Below, piece by piece: positions 42,924 through 51,492 of a stretch of 64,000 bases of DNA (its first letter is position 1; every line of letters starts with the position of its first letter). The DNA is from CBFFRJ01 sp051486985 (lineage in GTDB: Bacteria > Pseudomonadota > Gammaproteobacteria > Enterobacterales > Enterobacteriaceae). The position numbers and the translations under genes were made by a program. The stretch spans positions 36,514 through 100,513 of the forward strand of contig NZ_JAHVDV010000020.1 in assembly GCF_051486985.1 (NCBI RefSeq). Direction: 5' to 3'. The notes beneath the pieces were generated by a model. It was given only the letters and a program-made list of their open reading frames with translations. It was not told the DNA's origin and searched no databases.

Positions 42924-44189
42924 ATGAGCAAAACACATTTGACTGAACAGAAGTTTTCCGACTTCGCCCTGCACCCGAAGGTGATTGAAGCCCTTGAAAC
43001 TAAAGGGTTTCATAATTGCACGCCCATACAGGCACTGGCCCTCCCGCTGACGCTGGCTGGCCGTGATGTTGCAGGGCAGGCGCAAACCGGTACCGGCAAA
43101 ACGATGGCGTTTTTGACGTCAACGTTTCATTATCTGCTTTCTCACCCCGCTATTGACGATCGCAAGGTAAACCAACCGCGCGCGATTATCATGGCACCTA
43201 CCCGTGAATTAGCCGTACAAATTCATGCTGATGCCGAACCTCTGGCACAATCAACGGGCCTGAAACTGGGTCTCGCCTACGGCGGCGACGGTTACGATAA
43301 GCAATTAAAAGTGCTTGAAAGCGGCGTCGATATTCTTATCGGCACCACCGGTCGCCTTATTGATTATGCAAAGCAGAACCACATTAACCTTGGCGCTATC
43401 CAGGTCGTGGTGCTCGACGAAGCCGATCGCATGTACGATTTGGGCTTTATTAAAGACATTCGTTGGTTGTTCCGCCGTATGCCGCCGGTCACCCAGCGCC
43501 TTAATATGCTGTTCTCCGCCACCCTCTCTTACCGCGTACGTGAACTGGCGTTTGAGCAGATGAACAACGCTGAATACGTGGAAGTCGAACCGGAACAGAA
43601 AACCGGCCACCGTATTAAAGAAGAGCTTTTCTATCCCTCTAACGAAGAGAAAATGCGTCTGCTGCAAACGTTGATCGAAGAAGAGTGGCCCGATCGCGCC
43701 ATTATTTTCGCCAACACCAAGCACCGCTGCGAAGATATCTGGGGTCATCTGGCAGCAGATGGACACCGCGTTGGCCTGCTGACTGGCGACGTCGCGCAGA
43801 AAAAACGTCTGCGTATTCTGGAAGAGTTTACCCGTGGCGACCTGGATATTCTGGTTGCGACCGACGTCGCAGCGCGTGGTTTGCATATTCCGGCAGTGAC
43901 GCACGTCTTTAACTATGACCTGCCAGACGATTGCGAAGATTACGTTCACCGTATTGGTCGTACCGGTCGTGCAGGCGCCAGCGGTCACTCCATCAGCCTT
44001 GCCTGTGAAGAATATGCGCTGAACCTACCGGCGATTGAGACCTATATCAGCCACTCTATCCCGGTTAGCAAATACAACCCGGATGCGCTGTTAACCGATT
44101 TGCCGCCTGCAAAACGTCTGGTGCGATCGCGTTCTGGCAGTGGACCGCGCCGTAATAGCGCACCACGTAATCGTCGTCGTTCAGGTTAA
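42924..44189 (+). CDS. rhlB: RhlB, DEAD-box RNA helicase of the degradosome
   Basis: A 421-residue DEAD-box helicase: Q motif (FHNCTPIQALALPL), Walker A AQTGTGKT, PTRELA, TTGRLID, DEAD box VLDEADRM, SAT in LFSATLS, and HRIGRTGRAG. The basic C-terminal tail (RSRSGSGPRRNSAPRNRRRSG) matches the RNase E-binding partner RhlB. It unwinds structured RNA for PNPase. It lies five bases upstream of gppA, which is cotranscribed. Confidence 0.97.
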   Translation: MSKTHLTEQKFSDFALHPKVIEALETKGFHNCTPIQALALPLTLAGRDVAGQAQTGTGKTMAFLTSTFHYLLSHPAIDDRKVNQPRAIIMAPTRELAVQIHADAEPLAQSTGLKLGLAYGGDGYDKQLKVLESGVDILIGTTGRLIDYAKQNHINLGAIQVVVLDEADRMYDLGFIKDIRWLFRRMPPVTQRLNMLFSATLSYRVRELAFEQMNNAEYVEVEPEQKTGHRIKEELFYPSNEEKMRLLQTLIEEEWPDRAIIFANTKHRCEDIWGHLAADGHRVGLLTGDVAQKKRLRILEEFTRGDLDILVATDVAARGLHIPAVTHVFNYDLPDDCEDYVHRIGRTGRAGASGHSISLACEEYALNLPAIETYISHSIPVSKYNPDALLTDLPPAKRLVRSRSGSGPRRNSAPRNRRRSG

Positions 44190-44194
44190 AAGAT

Positions 44195-45679
44195 ATGCTC
44201 GCTTCCGCCTCGCTTTATGCCGCTATTGATTTAGGATCAAACAGTTTTCATATGCTGGTTGTTCGCGAGGTGGCTGGCAGTATTCAGACGCTGACCCGCG
44301 TGAAACGCAAAGTGCGTCTTGCTGCGGGTTTGGGTCGGGACAACGTCCTTTCCCAGGAAGCGATGGAACGTGGATGGCAATGTCTGCGTTTGTTTTCCGA
44401 GCGCTTGCAGGATATTCCCCCCGGCCAAATTCGTGTGGTTGCGACCGCAACGTTGCGGCTGGCGGTCAATGCGAATGATTTTATCGCCAAAGCGCAAGAA
44501 ATTCTTGGCTGCCCGGTTCAGGTTATCAGCGGCGAAGAAGAAGCCCGGCTGATTTATCAGGGCGTTGCGCATACAACGGGTGGTTCAGATCGTCGGCTGG
44601 TGGTCGATATTGGCGGAGCCAGTACCGAACTGGTTACCGGAACGGGGGCGCAGGCCACCTCTCTTTTCAGCCTCTCTATGGGGTGCGTCACCTGGCTCGA
44701 GCGATTTTTTACCGATCGCAACCTTGCTCAGGAGAATTTCGACGCCGCAGAGCACGCCGCCCGTGAGGTACTGCGTCCGGTAGCTGATGAGCTTCGTCGC
44801 CACGGCTGGCAGGTATGCGTTGGTGCCTCCGGAACGGTTCAGGCGTTGCAGGAAATCATGATGGCGCAGGGGATGGATGAACGCATTACTCTCGCTAAAC
44901 TGCAGCAGTTGAAACAGCGGGCCATACAGTGCGGCCGTCTGGAAGAGCTGGAGATTGAAGGCCTGACGCTGGAACGAGCGCTGGTTTTCCCGAGCGGCCT
45001 TGCCATCCTGATTGCCATTTTTACCGAAATGAACATCGAGAGCATGACGCTTGCTGGCGGTGCGCTTCGTGAAGGACTGGTCTATGGCATGTTACATCTG
45101 ACCGTAGATCAGGACATTCGCAGTCGCACCCTGCGCAATATTCAACGCCGCTTTATTATTGATACCGACCAGGCACGACGTGTCACCACGCTCGCCGCCC
45201 TGTTTGCCCGCAGCGTTGCAGAATCCTGGGATTTAGACACCTACAGTGTTGAAATCCTGCATGTTGCCTGCGAACTGCATGAAATTGGTTTAAGCATTGA
45301 GTTTAAACAGGCGCCGCTGCATGCCGCCTGGCTTGTAAGAAATCTGGACCTGCCCGGCTTTACGCCTGCCCAGAAAAAGCTGCTGGCCACCTTGCTGCTG
45401 AACCAGACCAATCCTGTCGATCTCTCCTCTCTCCATCAGCAGAATGCCGTGCCGCCCCGTGTTGCAGAGCATCTTTGCCGCCTGCTGCGTCTGGCGATTA
45501 TTTTTGCCAGCCGCCGCCGCGATGACCTCCTGCCAGCTATCACCCTGCACGCTGAGGGTGAAAAGTTAACGCTGCGCTTGCCCGAAGGCTGGATGGCGAG
45601 TCATCCGCTTGGCGCGGAGTTAATTGATCAGGAGAGCCAGTGGCAAAGCTACGTCCACTGGCCAATAGAAGTGCTCTAA
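44195..45679 (+). CDS. gppA: GppA, guanosine pentaphosphate phosphohydrolase
   Basis: A 494-residue Ppx/GppA phosphatase of the ASKHA fold. The phosphate-1 loop YAAIDLGSNSFHMLV and the second loop LVVDIGGASTELV are intact, and the C-terminal HD-like domain has HVACELHEIGLS. It converts pppGpp to ppGpp. Same length as E. coli. It overlaps no gene and converges on rep. Confidence 0.96.
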   Translation: MLASASLYAAIDLGSNSFHMLVVREVAGSIQTLTRVKRKVRLAAGLGRDNVLSQEAMERGWQCLRLFSERLQDIPPGQIRVVATATLRLAVNANDFIAKAQEILGCPVQVISGEEEARLIYQGVAHTTGGSDRRLVVDIGGASTELVTGTGAQATSLFSLSMGCVTWLERFFTDRNLAQENFDAAEHAAREVLRPVADELRRHGWQVCVGASGTVQALQEIMMAQGMDERITLAKLQQLKQRAIQCGRLEELEIEGLTLERALVFPSGLAILIAIFTEMNIESMTLAGGALREGLVYGMLHLTVDQDIRSRTLRNIQRRFIIDTDQARRVTTLAALFARSVAESWDLDTYSVEILHVACELHEIGLSIEFKQAPLHAAWLVRNLDLPGFTPAQKKLLATLLLNQTNPVDLSSLHQQNAVPPRVAEHLCRLLRLAIIFASRRRDDLLPAITLHAEGEKLTLRLPEGWMASHPLGAELIDQESQWQSYVHWPIEVL

Positions 45680-45690
45680 GCCATCCAGCG

Positions 45691-45716
45691 CATCCCGCCC
45701 TTTAGCCGGAGCGGGA
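45691..45716. terminator. Weak hairpin between gppA and rep
   Basis: A 7-bp inverted repeat, ATCCCGC and GCGGGAT, flanks a 12-base loop in the 44-base convergent gap. No clear T tract. Confidence 0.4.
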
Positions 45717-45723
45717 TTAACCT

Positions 45724-47748
45724 TTATGCCCTGCCTTTTGCCCGTTCCAGCATCGCTTTCATATTTGCAACATGGGACTGACCTTTCTGCATGCGCTCCT
45801 CTGGCGTAATAACTTTGCGCTCCTGCTCCCAGTTCACATCATCCTGCGGTAGCTCCAGCAGAAAACGGCTCGGCTCAGGGCGCACCAGCTCGCCATACTG
45901 GCGTCGCTCTTTACACAGGGTAAACGTCAGCTCTTTTTGCGCACGGGTGATACCGACATAAGCCAGTCGGCGCTCCTCATCAATATTATCTTCATCAATG
46001 CTGCTCTGATGCGGAAGGAAACCCTCTTCCATTCCCACCATAAACACATAAGGAAACTCAAGACCTTTTGAGGCATGCAGTGTCATTAACTGCACCTGAT
46101 CCAGTTCCTCGTTACTCTCTCCCCGTTCCATCATGTCGCGCAGCGTGAACCGTGTAACCACCTGATCGAGTGCCATAGGCTCGTTAAGTTCATCCCCTTC
46201 CAGCATCTCTGTCATCCAGGTAAAGAGCGTATTGACGTTCTTCATACGCATTTCAGCGGCTTTCGGGCTGGGGGAGGTTTCATACAACCAGGACTCATAA
46301 TCAATGCCGTGAATGAGATCGCGCACTGCGGCAATAGGCTCCCGCTCTGCCAGCCGTTGAATTTCACCCAGCCAGTGAGTAAAACGGGTCAGAGATTCAT
46401 AGCCACGCCCGGTAAGCGTCTGGTTAAGCCCCACGTCAAAGCTGGCGGCAAACAGGCTCTTATTGCGAACCATTGCCCATTCCCCCAGTTTTTGCAGCGT
46501 CGCGGAGCCAATTTCACGCTTCGGGGTATTCACAATCCTCAGGAAGGCGCTGTCATCATCCTGGTTCGTCAGAATGCGCAGATAAGCCAGTAAGTCTTTG
46601 ATCTCAGGTCGCGAGAAAAATGACGTACCGCCGGAGATGCGGTAAGGAATACGGTTTTGCATCAGGAATTTTTCAAATACCCGGGACTGGTGGTTCCCGC
46701 GGTAGAGGATGGCGTAATCCTTATATTCCGTCTTATTTATAAAGTGATGCGCAATCAGTTCACCGGTCACGCGCTCCGCTTCGTGCTCTTCATTGTTAGC
46801 GCTCAGCACTTTCAGTTCAGCACCATAGCCCAGCTCAGAGAAAAGACGCTTTTCAAACACATGGGGGTTATTCGCAATCAGGATATTCGCGGCTTTCAGA
46901 ATACGCCCTGAGGAGCGGTAGTTCTGCTCAAGCTTGATGACCTGCAAGGCCGGGAAATCTTCATTCAGCAGTACGAGGTTTTGTGGGCGTGCACCACGCC
47001 AGGAGTAAATGGACTGATCGTCATCACCCACCACCGTGAAACGTGCGCGCTGTCCTACCAGCAGCCTGACCAGCTCGTACTGGCTGGTGTTGGTATCCTG
47101 GTATTCATCCACCAGCAGATAGCGAATTTTGTTTTGCCAGCGCTCCCGCACCTCTTCATTGCGCTGTAACAACAGCGTGGGAAGCAAAATCAAATCGTCA
47201 AAATCCAGTACGTTGCAGGCCTTAAGATGTGCATCGTAGAGACTATAACAATGGGCAAAAATTCGATCCCGCTCACCGCTGGCGCGTGCTGCAGCCTGCG
47301 CGGGAGTAAGAAGATCGTTTTTCCAGTTAGAGATCGTCGAGATCAGCTGTTGCAATACCACTTTATCATCGTCGATCAGCCCTTCGGTGAGATCCTTTAG
47401 CAAGGCGACCTGATCGGTATCGTCGAAAAGCGAAAAATTGGATTTCATCCCCAGCGCGGCGAATTCGCGCTTGATAATGTCCAGTCCCAGCGTGTGGAAC
47501 GTCGAAATCATCAAACCCCGCGCCTCTTTGCGCCCCAGCGTTTGCCCGACACGCTCTTTCATCTCGCGCGCCGCTTTGTTGGTAAATGTCACCGCTGCGA
47601 TATGGCGCGCCTGATATCCGTACTCGCGGATCAAATGGGCGATTTTGTTGGTGATAACGCGGGTTTTACCGGAACCAGCACCTGCCAGCACCAGGCAAGG
47701 ACCAGTTACAAATTCTACGGCTTGTTGTTGGCCAGGGTTAAGACGCAT
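45724..47748 (-). CDS. rep: Rep, replicative accessory DNA helicase
   Basis: A superfamily 1A helicase of 674 residues. The motifs are Walker A AGAGSGKT near residue 26, VTFTNKAAREM, STFHTLG, VDEYQDTN, GDDDQSIYSWRGA, EQNYRSSG, LMTLHASKGLEF and RRLAYVGITRAQKE. It has the 3'-5' polarity type and works with DnaB to clear protein blocks at forks. The start at 47748 (MRLNPGQQQAVEF) fits the family; ATG 47754 or TTG 47763 are possible. It is a paralogue of UvrD in the same window. Confidence 0.97.
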   Translation of the reverse strand: MRLNPGQQQAVEFVTGPCLVLAGAGSGKTRVITNKIAHLIREYGYQARHIAAVTFTNKAAREMKERVGQTLGRKEARGLMISTFHTLGLDIIKREFAALGMKSNFSLFDDTDQVALLKDLTEGLIDDDKVVLQQLISTISNWKNDLLTPAQAAARASGERDRIFAHCYSLYDAHLKACNVLDFDDLILLPTLLLQRNEEVRERWQNKIRYLLVDEYQDTNTSQYELVRLLVGQRARFTVVGDDDQSIYSWRGARPQNLVLLNEDFPALQVIKLEQNYRSSGRILKAANILIANNPHVFEKRLFSELGYGAELKVLSANNEEHEAERVTGELIAHHFINKTEYKDYAILYRGNHQSRVFEKFLMQNRIPYRISGGTSFFSRPEIKDLLAYLRILTNQDDDSAFLRIVNTPKREIGSATLQKLGEWAMVRNKSLFAASFDVGLNQTLTGRGYESLTRFTHWLGEIQRLAEREPIAAVRDLIHGIDYESWLYETSPSPKAAEMRMKNVNTLFTWMTEMLEGDELNEPMALDQVVTRFTLRDMMERGESNEELDQVQLMTLHASKGLEFPYVFMVGMEEGFLPHQSSIDEDNIDEERRLAYVGITRAQKELTFTLCKERRQYGELVRPEPSRFLLELPQDDVNWEQERKVITPEERMQKGQSHVANMKAMLERAKGRA

Positions 47749-47860
47749 GGACATATTGCTCAATCTTCGAACGGGGGGAGGATTGTAGCAGAAAGCCGAA
47801 GGGAGATTTACCCGCGGATGGTAAAGTGTGGGGACATGTTGAGATCACAGGATACGAAAA

Positions 47861-48142
47861 ATGGCGAAGACCGCAGCTGCACTGCATATTCTGGTGAAAA
47901 CCGAAAAACTGGCGCAGGAGATCCTGGCAAAACTGGAAAAAGGCTCAGGCTTTGACTATCTGGCAAAACGCCATTCCACCTGCCCATCGGCGCGTAACGG
48001 TGGGGATCTGGGGGAGTTTAAACAGGGCGTGATGGTTGGCCCCTTCGATAAAGCGGTGTTCAGTGGCCCCTTGCTCACTCCCTTTGGACCGGTAAAAACC
48101 AGGTTTGGTTACCACATCATCAAGGTGCTGTATCGCCGCTAA
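47861..48142 (+). CDS. Second parvulin (PpiC paralogue), tandem copy
   Basis: A 93-residue single-domain parvulin prolyl isomerase, identical to the adjacent ppiC product at 62 of 93 residues with no gaps. The active-site residues typical of Par10 are kept (His9 in LHILVK, the Cys in HSTCPS, FGYHIIK). The VFSC cysteine of PpiC is Gly here (VFSGPL). Divergence clusters at residues 14-32 and 56-78. It has its own AGGAT ribosome binding site. E. coli K-12 has only one copy at this locus. Confidence 0.88.
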   Translation: MAKTAAALHILVKTEKLAQEILAKLEKGSGFDYLAKRHSTCPSARNGGDLGEFKQGVMVGPFDKAVFSGPLLTPFGPVKTRFGYHIIKVLYRR

Positions 48143-48193
48143 CGCATGCTACTATTGCGCACTGATTTATCCCCAACACGTTAAGGCGCGATC

Positions 48194-48475
48194 ATGGCAA
48201 AAACAGCGGCAGCAATGCATATCCTGGTGAAAGAAGAGAAACTGGCACTCGATCTTCTGGAACAACTGAAAAACGGCGGCGATTTCGAGAAGCTGGCGAA
48301 GAAACACTCCACCTGCCCGTCAGGTAAAAAAGGCGGTCACTTAGGCGAATTCCGTCAGGGTCAGATGGTCCCGGCGTTCGATAAAGTCGTCTTCTCCTGC
48401 CCGGAGCTGGAGCCAACCGGCCCGCTGCACACCCAGTTCGGTTACCACATTATCAAGGTGCTGTACCGGAAATAA
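48194..48475 (+). CDS. ppiC: PpiC, parvulin peptidyl-prolyl isomerase
   Basis: A 93-residue protein, nearly identical to E. coli parvulin Par10: MAKTAAAMHILVKEEKLALDL, HSTCPSGKKGG, GQMVPAFDKVVFSCPELEPTG and GYHIIKVLYRK. A cytoplasmic cis-trans prolyl isomerase. It follows its paralogue by 51 bases on the same strand, and a strong terminator follows. Confidence 0.95.
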   Translation: MAKTAAAMHILVKEEKLALDLLEQLKNGGDFEKLAKKHSTCPSGKKGGHLGEFRQGQMVPAFDKVVFSCPELEPTGPLHTQFGYHIIKVLYRK

Positions 48476-48480
48476 ACTGC

Positions 48481-48506
48481 AACGCCCTCTCCAGGAGAGG
48501 GCGTTT
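48481..48506 (+). terminator. Rho-independent terminator of ppiC
   Basis: A 12-bp stem, AACGCCCTCTCC and GGAGAGGGCGTT, with a single-base nominal loop (three or more in practice) starts six bases after the ppiC stop and ends in TTT. Confidence 0.85.
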
Positions 48507-48514
48507 AGTGTTTG

Positions 48515-48861
48515 CACCCTCTCCCCGTGGGCTGAAGAATCCCCAGTACTATGACGTTTTACAGCGATACCACGGCGCAATGAGAATAAAACCGTCACCG
48601 CGATGACAGGGTCTGGCTGAAAATCGATGAGGCGTTGACGGCTGCCCGGGTCGCCAGGGTGGTGGCGGTGAACCACCCTGGCACGTTCACGGGTCCTGGC
48701 GTGACAGACAAGCAAGGAACATGAGGTGAAAGGAATGACCATAAGCGCCGCATATTTCCCCTCACCCTGGCCCTCTCCCCAAAGGGGCGAGGGGACTTTC
48801 CGTGCTCGTATTATTTTCTGGGGATTCTTAAGCCCCGTGGGAGAGAGTCGGGGTGAGGGCA
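48515..48861. repeat. Non-coding element bounded by imperfect terminal inverted repeats (MITE-like)
   Basis: The left end (48515-48546) contains CTCCCCGTGGGCTGAAGAAT then CCCCAG. The right end (48818-48861) is its imperfect inverse, CTGGGGATTCTTAAGCCCCG followed by GGGAGAGAGTCGGGGTGAGGG. Inside, near 48768-48800, is another CCCTCACCCTGGCCCTCTCC stretch with an AAAGGGG hairpin, and near 48655-48690 a GCCAGGGTGGTG/CCACCCTGGC hairpin. No convincing ORF lies in it. This is the whole gap between ppiC and the membrane-protein gene. Similar GGGTGAGGG stretches are common dispersed repeats in enterobacteria. I see no clear target duplication. Confidence 0.55.
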
Positions 48862-48897
48862 CCAGCGTGCTCTGTAATTCGCCAGCGACGCCAGTTT

Positions 48898-49275
48898 TTA
48901 TTTCTGCGATTGCAGCGTCTGCTGGGCGTTATGTTTCATCACATGTGTGCTGACGGCTGCCTGGAAAACTTTGAACATCAGTCCGTTGATGAGAGTGGCA
49001 AGCGTGATGGTGATAAAAGCGGTCATCACCCAATCGATAAACGCAAAACTACTGTGCAGTAACGCCGGGCGGTAAACCAGCATCCCACCAAACACCACCC
49101 AGTGACTCAGACAGTAAAAACAGTGGAAAAGGTGCCCCATCATTGCATTCTTTCTGGTCATCCACTCGCGAAACGCAGCGAACAGTTCGGTTTGCGTTAT
49201 CGTCATTGAGATGCTGCTGGCTGCCAGGGCGATCATCAGGCAAGTGGTAACATCGGTGAGTAATTCAGACATCAT
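48898..49275 (-). CDS. Small membrane protein, DUF1360-like, with CxxC motif
   Basis: A 125-residue protein with about three hydrophobic segments (residues 8-27, 59-70 and 80-103) and the motif HCFYCLSHWV at residues 51-60 (Cys52, Cys55). This resembles the C-x-x-C-x-x-x-W signature of DUF1360 proteins, whose function is unknown. Its ATG overlaps the stop of the Rrf2 regulator gene (ATGA), so the two are translationally coupled and probably act together. Not present at this site in E. coli K-12. Confidence 0.7.
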   Translation of the reverse strand: MMSELLTDVTTCLMIALAASSISMTITQTELFAAFREWMTRKNAMMGHLFHCFYCLSHWVVFGGMLVYRPALLHSSFAFIDWVMTAFITITLATLINGLMFKVFQAAVSTHVMKHNAQQTLQSQK

Positions 49276-49712
49276 GACTCGTGCCCCTTCTCGTTGAAAT
49301 AAGACATAAATTCCAGGCCAATATCCTGAAGGGTCAGCCCCTTAAAGCGTTCCAGAATTAGCGTCTGAGCATCCGCAAGCGTAGAGGACATCATCCGGTT
49401 AACCCCTTGTTCTACCAGGCATGCCGGGTTCTCGCTGCGATTCCCTAATGCAAACAGCGCAGGTTCACCCAACGCGACATAAATATCGTAGAGCGTAACC
49501 TCGCTGGCAGGACGACATAGCCGCCAGCCGCCGTGGTGTCCTTTTATGGCCCCGACAATCTGGCTTTCACGAAGTCCGGCAAGCAATTTACGGATGAATG
49601 CCGGATTACCGTCAATAAAGGCGGCCATCTGTTCCGAGGTCATGGGTTTATCCGCCTGCTCCATATGCAGCAGGATGTGAAGTGTGGCTGAGAATGAGTT
49701 ATTTATTTTCAT
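49272..49712 (-). CDS. Rrf2-family transcriptional regulator
   Basis: A 146-residue Rrf2-type winged-helix protein: HILLHMEQ helix 1, MTSEQMAAFIDGNPAFIRKLLAGL recognition helices, and the wing GHHGGWRLCRPASEVTLYDIY. Only Cys66 and Cys98 are present, and not the three-cysteine cluster of IscR or NsrR, so Fe-S binding is unlikely. It looks like a YwnA-type thiol or ligand sensor (inference). Its start codon is the first half of a perfect inverted repeat, strongly suggesting autorepression. It is followed by the membrane-protein gene with a 4-base overlap. Confidence 0.85.
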   Translation of the reverse strand: MKINNSFSATLHILLHMEQADKPMTSEQMAAFIDGNPAFIRKLLAGLRESQIVGAIKGHHGGWRLCRPASEVTLYDIYVALGEPALFALGNRSENPACLVEQGVNRMMSSTLADAQTLILERFKGLTLQDIGLEFMSYFNEKGHES

Positions 49713-49740
49713 GTAACTTACGATATTACATAAGTTACAT
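49711..49740. promoter_or_regulatory. Perfect inverted-repeat operator of the Rrf2 operon
   Basis: Ten-base arms ATGTAACTTA (49711-49720) and TAAGTTACAT (49731-49740) are separated by ten bases. A TATAAT on the minus strand at 49744-49739 adjoins the distal arm, and the proximal arm overlaps the start codon. A bound regulator would block both initiation and elongation. The leader would be only about 20 bases. Confidence 0.8.
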
Positions 49741-49778
49741 TATAACAATACCTGACGCAGATTATTTAGTGACCTACG

Positions 49779-49816
49779 AAAAAAAGCCTGATGGCGCATG
49801 CGCTCATCAGGCTTTT
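49779..49816 (-). terminator. Rho-independent terminator of ilvC
   Basis: A 12-bp stem, AAAAGCCTGATG and CATCAGGCTTTT, with an 11-base loop is followed on the minus strand by a run of T, about 50 bases after the ilvC stop. Confidence 0.9.
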
Positions 49817-49865
49817 CTAATTAAAGCAGATTTGGGGCAGCCGAACGGCTACCCGCTTTTTTAAC

Positions 49866-51341
49866 TTAACCTGCTACCGCGATACGTTTCATATCGGTCA
49901 TATAGCCACGCAGTTTCTTACCTACTGCTTCAATCGGGTGAGCCTGGATAGCTTCGTTAACATCACGCAGCTGGGCGTTATCAACGGAGCCTTCAGCGAT
50001 AGCCTGGCCCAAATCGCCGGTTTGCAGCGTGGTCATGAACTCTTTCAGCAGCGGTACGCAGGCGTAAGAGAAGAGATAGTTACCGTATTCTGCAGTATCC
50101 GAGATAACCACGTTCATTTCGTACAGACGCTTACGGGCAATGGTGTTGGCGATCAGCGGCAGTTCGTGCAGGGACTCGTAGTAAGCAGACTCTTCAATGA
50201 TGCCGGAATCCACCATGGTTTCGAACGCCAGCTCAACGCCCGCTTTCACCATCGCAATCATCAGAACGCCTTTATCGAAGTACTCCTGCTCGCCGATTTT
50301 GCCATCGAACTGCGCAGCGGTTTCGAACGCCGTTTTGCCGGTCTCTTCACGCCAGGTCAGCAATTTCTTATCGTCATTGGCCCAATCCGCCATCATGCCG
50401 GAGGAGAATTCGCCGGAGATGATGTCGTCCATGTGCTTCTGGAACAGCGGGGCCATGATGCCCTTCAGCTGTTCAGACAGCGCATAAGCACGCAGTTTTG
50501 CCGGGTTGGACAGGCGGTCCATCATCAGCGTAATGCCACCCTGTTTCAGCGCTTCGGTGATGGTTTCCCAGCCAAACTGAATCAGTTTTTCTGCATATGC
50601 CGGGTCGGTACCCTCTTCCACCAGCTTATCGAAGCACAGCAGAGAACCCGCCTGCAGCATACCGCACAGAATGGTCTGCTCACCCATCAGGTCAGATTTC
50701 ACTTCGGCAACAAAGGAAGACTCCAGCACGCCCGCACGGTGACCACCGGTTGCCGCAGCCCAGGCTTTAGCAATCGCCATACCTTCACCTTTAGGATCGT
50801 TTTCCGGGTGAACAGCAATAAGCGTCGGCACGCCGAAACCACGCTTGTACTCTTCACGCACTTCGGTGCCCGGGCATTTCGGCGCAACCATCACCACGGT
50901 GATGTCTTTACGGATCTGCTCGCCCACTTCGACGATGTTGAAACCGTGGGAGTAACCCAGCGCGGCGCCATCTTTCATCAGCGGCTGTACGGAACGTACA
51001 ACGTCGGAGTGCTGCTTGTCCGGCGTCAGGTTAACCACCAGATCGGCCTGCGGCACCAGCTCTTCATAGGTACCGACTTTAAAACCGTTTTCGGTCGCTT
51101 TACGCCAGGAGGCACGTTTCTCCGCGATCGCTTCTGCACGCAGCGCATAGGAGATGTCCAGACCAGAGTCACGCATGTTCAGCCCCTGGTTCAGACCCTG
51201 GGCGCCACAACCGACGATGACCACTTTTTTACCTTGCAGGAAGCTTGCGCCATCCGCAAATTCATCACGCGCCATAAAGCGACATTTACCCAGCTGAGCC
51301 AGCTGCTGGCGCAGATTCAATGTATTAAAGTAGTTAGCCAT
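49866..51341 (-). CDS. ilvC: IlvC, ketol-acid reductoisomerase (class II)
   Basis: A 491-residue class II enzyme, same length as E. coli. The NADPH-binding motif is VVIVGCGAQGLNQG near residue 45, and the two duplicated knotted domains contain APKCPGTEVREEY and ESSFVAEVKSDLMGEQT with the Mg2+ ligands. It converts acetolactate and acetohydroxybutyrate in valine and isoleucine synthesis. The start MANYFNTLNLRQQL at 51341 is by homology; the open frame upstream crosses the promoter. Divergent from its activator ilvY. Confidence 0.97.
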   Translation of the reverse strand: MANYFNTLNLRQQLAQLGKCRFMARDEFADGASFLQGKKVVIVGCGAQGLNQGLNMRDSGLDISYALRAEAIAEKRASWRKATENGFKVGTYEELVPQADLVVNLTPDKQHSDVVRSVQPLMKDGAALGYSHGFNIVEVGEQIRKDITVVMVAPKCPGTEVREEYKRGFGVPTLIAVHPENDPKGEGMAIAKAWAAATGGHRAGVLESSFVAEVKSDLMGEQTILCGMLQAGSLLCFDKLVEEGTDPAYAEKLIQFGWETITEALKQGGITLMMDRLSNPAKLRAYALSEQLKGIMAPLFQKHMDDIISGEFSSGMMADWANDDKKLLTWREETGKTAFETAAQFDGKIGEQEYFDKGVLMIAMVKAGVELAFETMVDSGIIEESAYYESLHELPLIANTIARKRLYEMNVVISDTAEYGNYLFSYACVPLLKEFMTTLQTGDLGQAIAEGSVDNAQLRDVNEAIQAHPIEAVGKKLRGYMTDMKRIAVAG

Positions 51342-51451
51342 GGTGAAACCTCGTCGATGTGTCGTGCTTATTGTTCGGTTCGCTGTAACGCGAGAATGTA
51401 CCCACATTACAACAGGAAATGTGTTGCTTAAATTGATATATTAACAATGTG

Positions 51452-51472
51452 ACATTGCAATTTTTGCAATGT
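51452..51472. promoter_or_regulatory. IlvY operator between ilvY and ilvC
   Basis: Perfect 9-bp arms ACATTGCAA and TTGCAATGT are separated by three T, just upstream of ilvY and in the ilvC promoter region. A weaker ATTG/CAAT inverted pair at 51432-51448 may be the second operator. In E. coli IlvY binds tandem operators here and activates ilvC with acetolactate as inducer. Confidence 0.8.
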
Positions 51473-51492
51473 AAAAATGTGGAGCCAGTCTC

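Noticed and set aside
48341..48862. A 173-codon minus-strand frame across ppiC and the repeat element
   Set aside because: It runs through the ppiC terminator and the inverted-repeat element, has no family resemblance, and half of it is antisense to ppiC.
49938..51431. A 497-codon open frame on the plus strand opposite ilvC
   Set aside because: Antisense shadow of a highly expressed, GC-biased gene; no ribosome binding site or recognisable domains, and ilvC on the other strand is certain.
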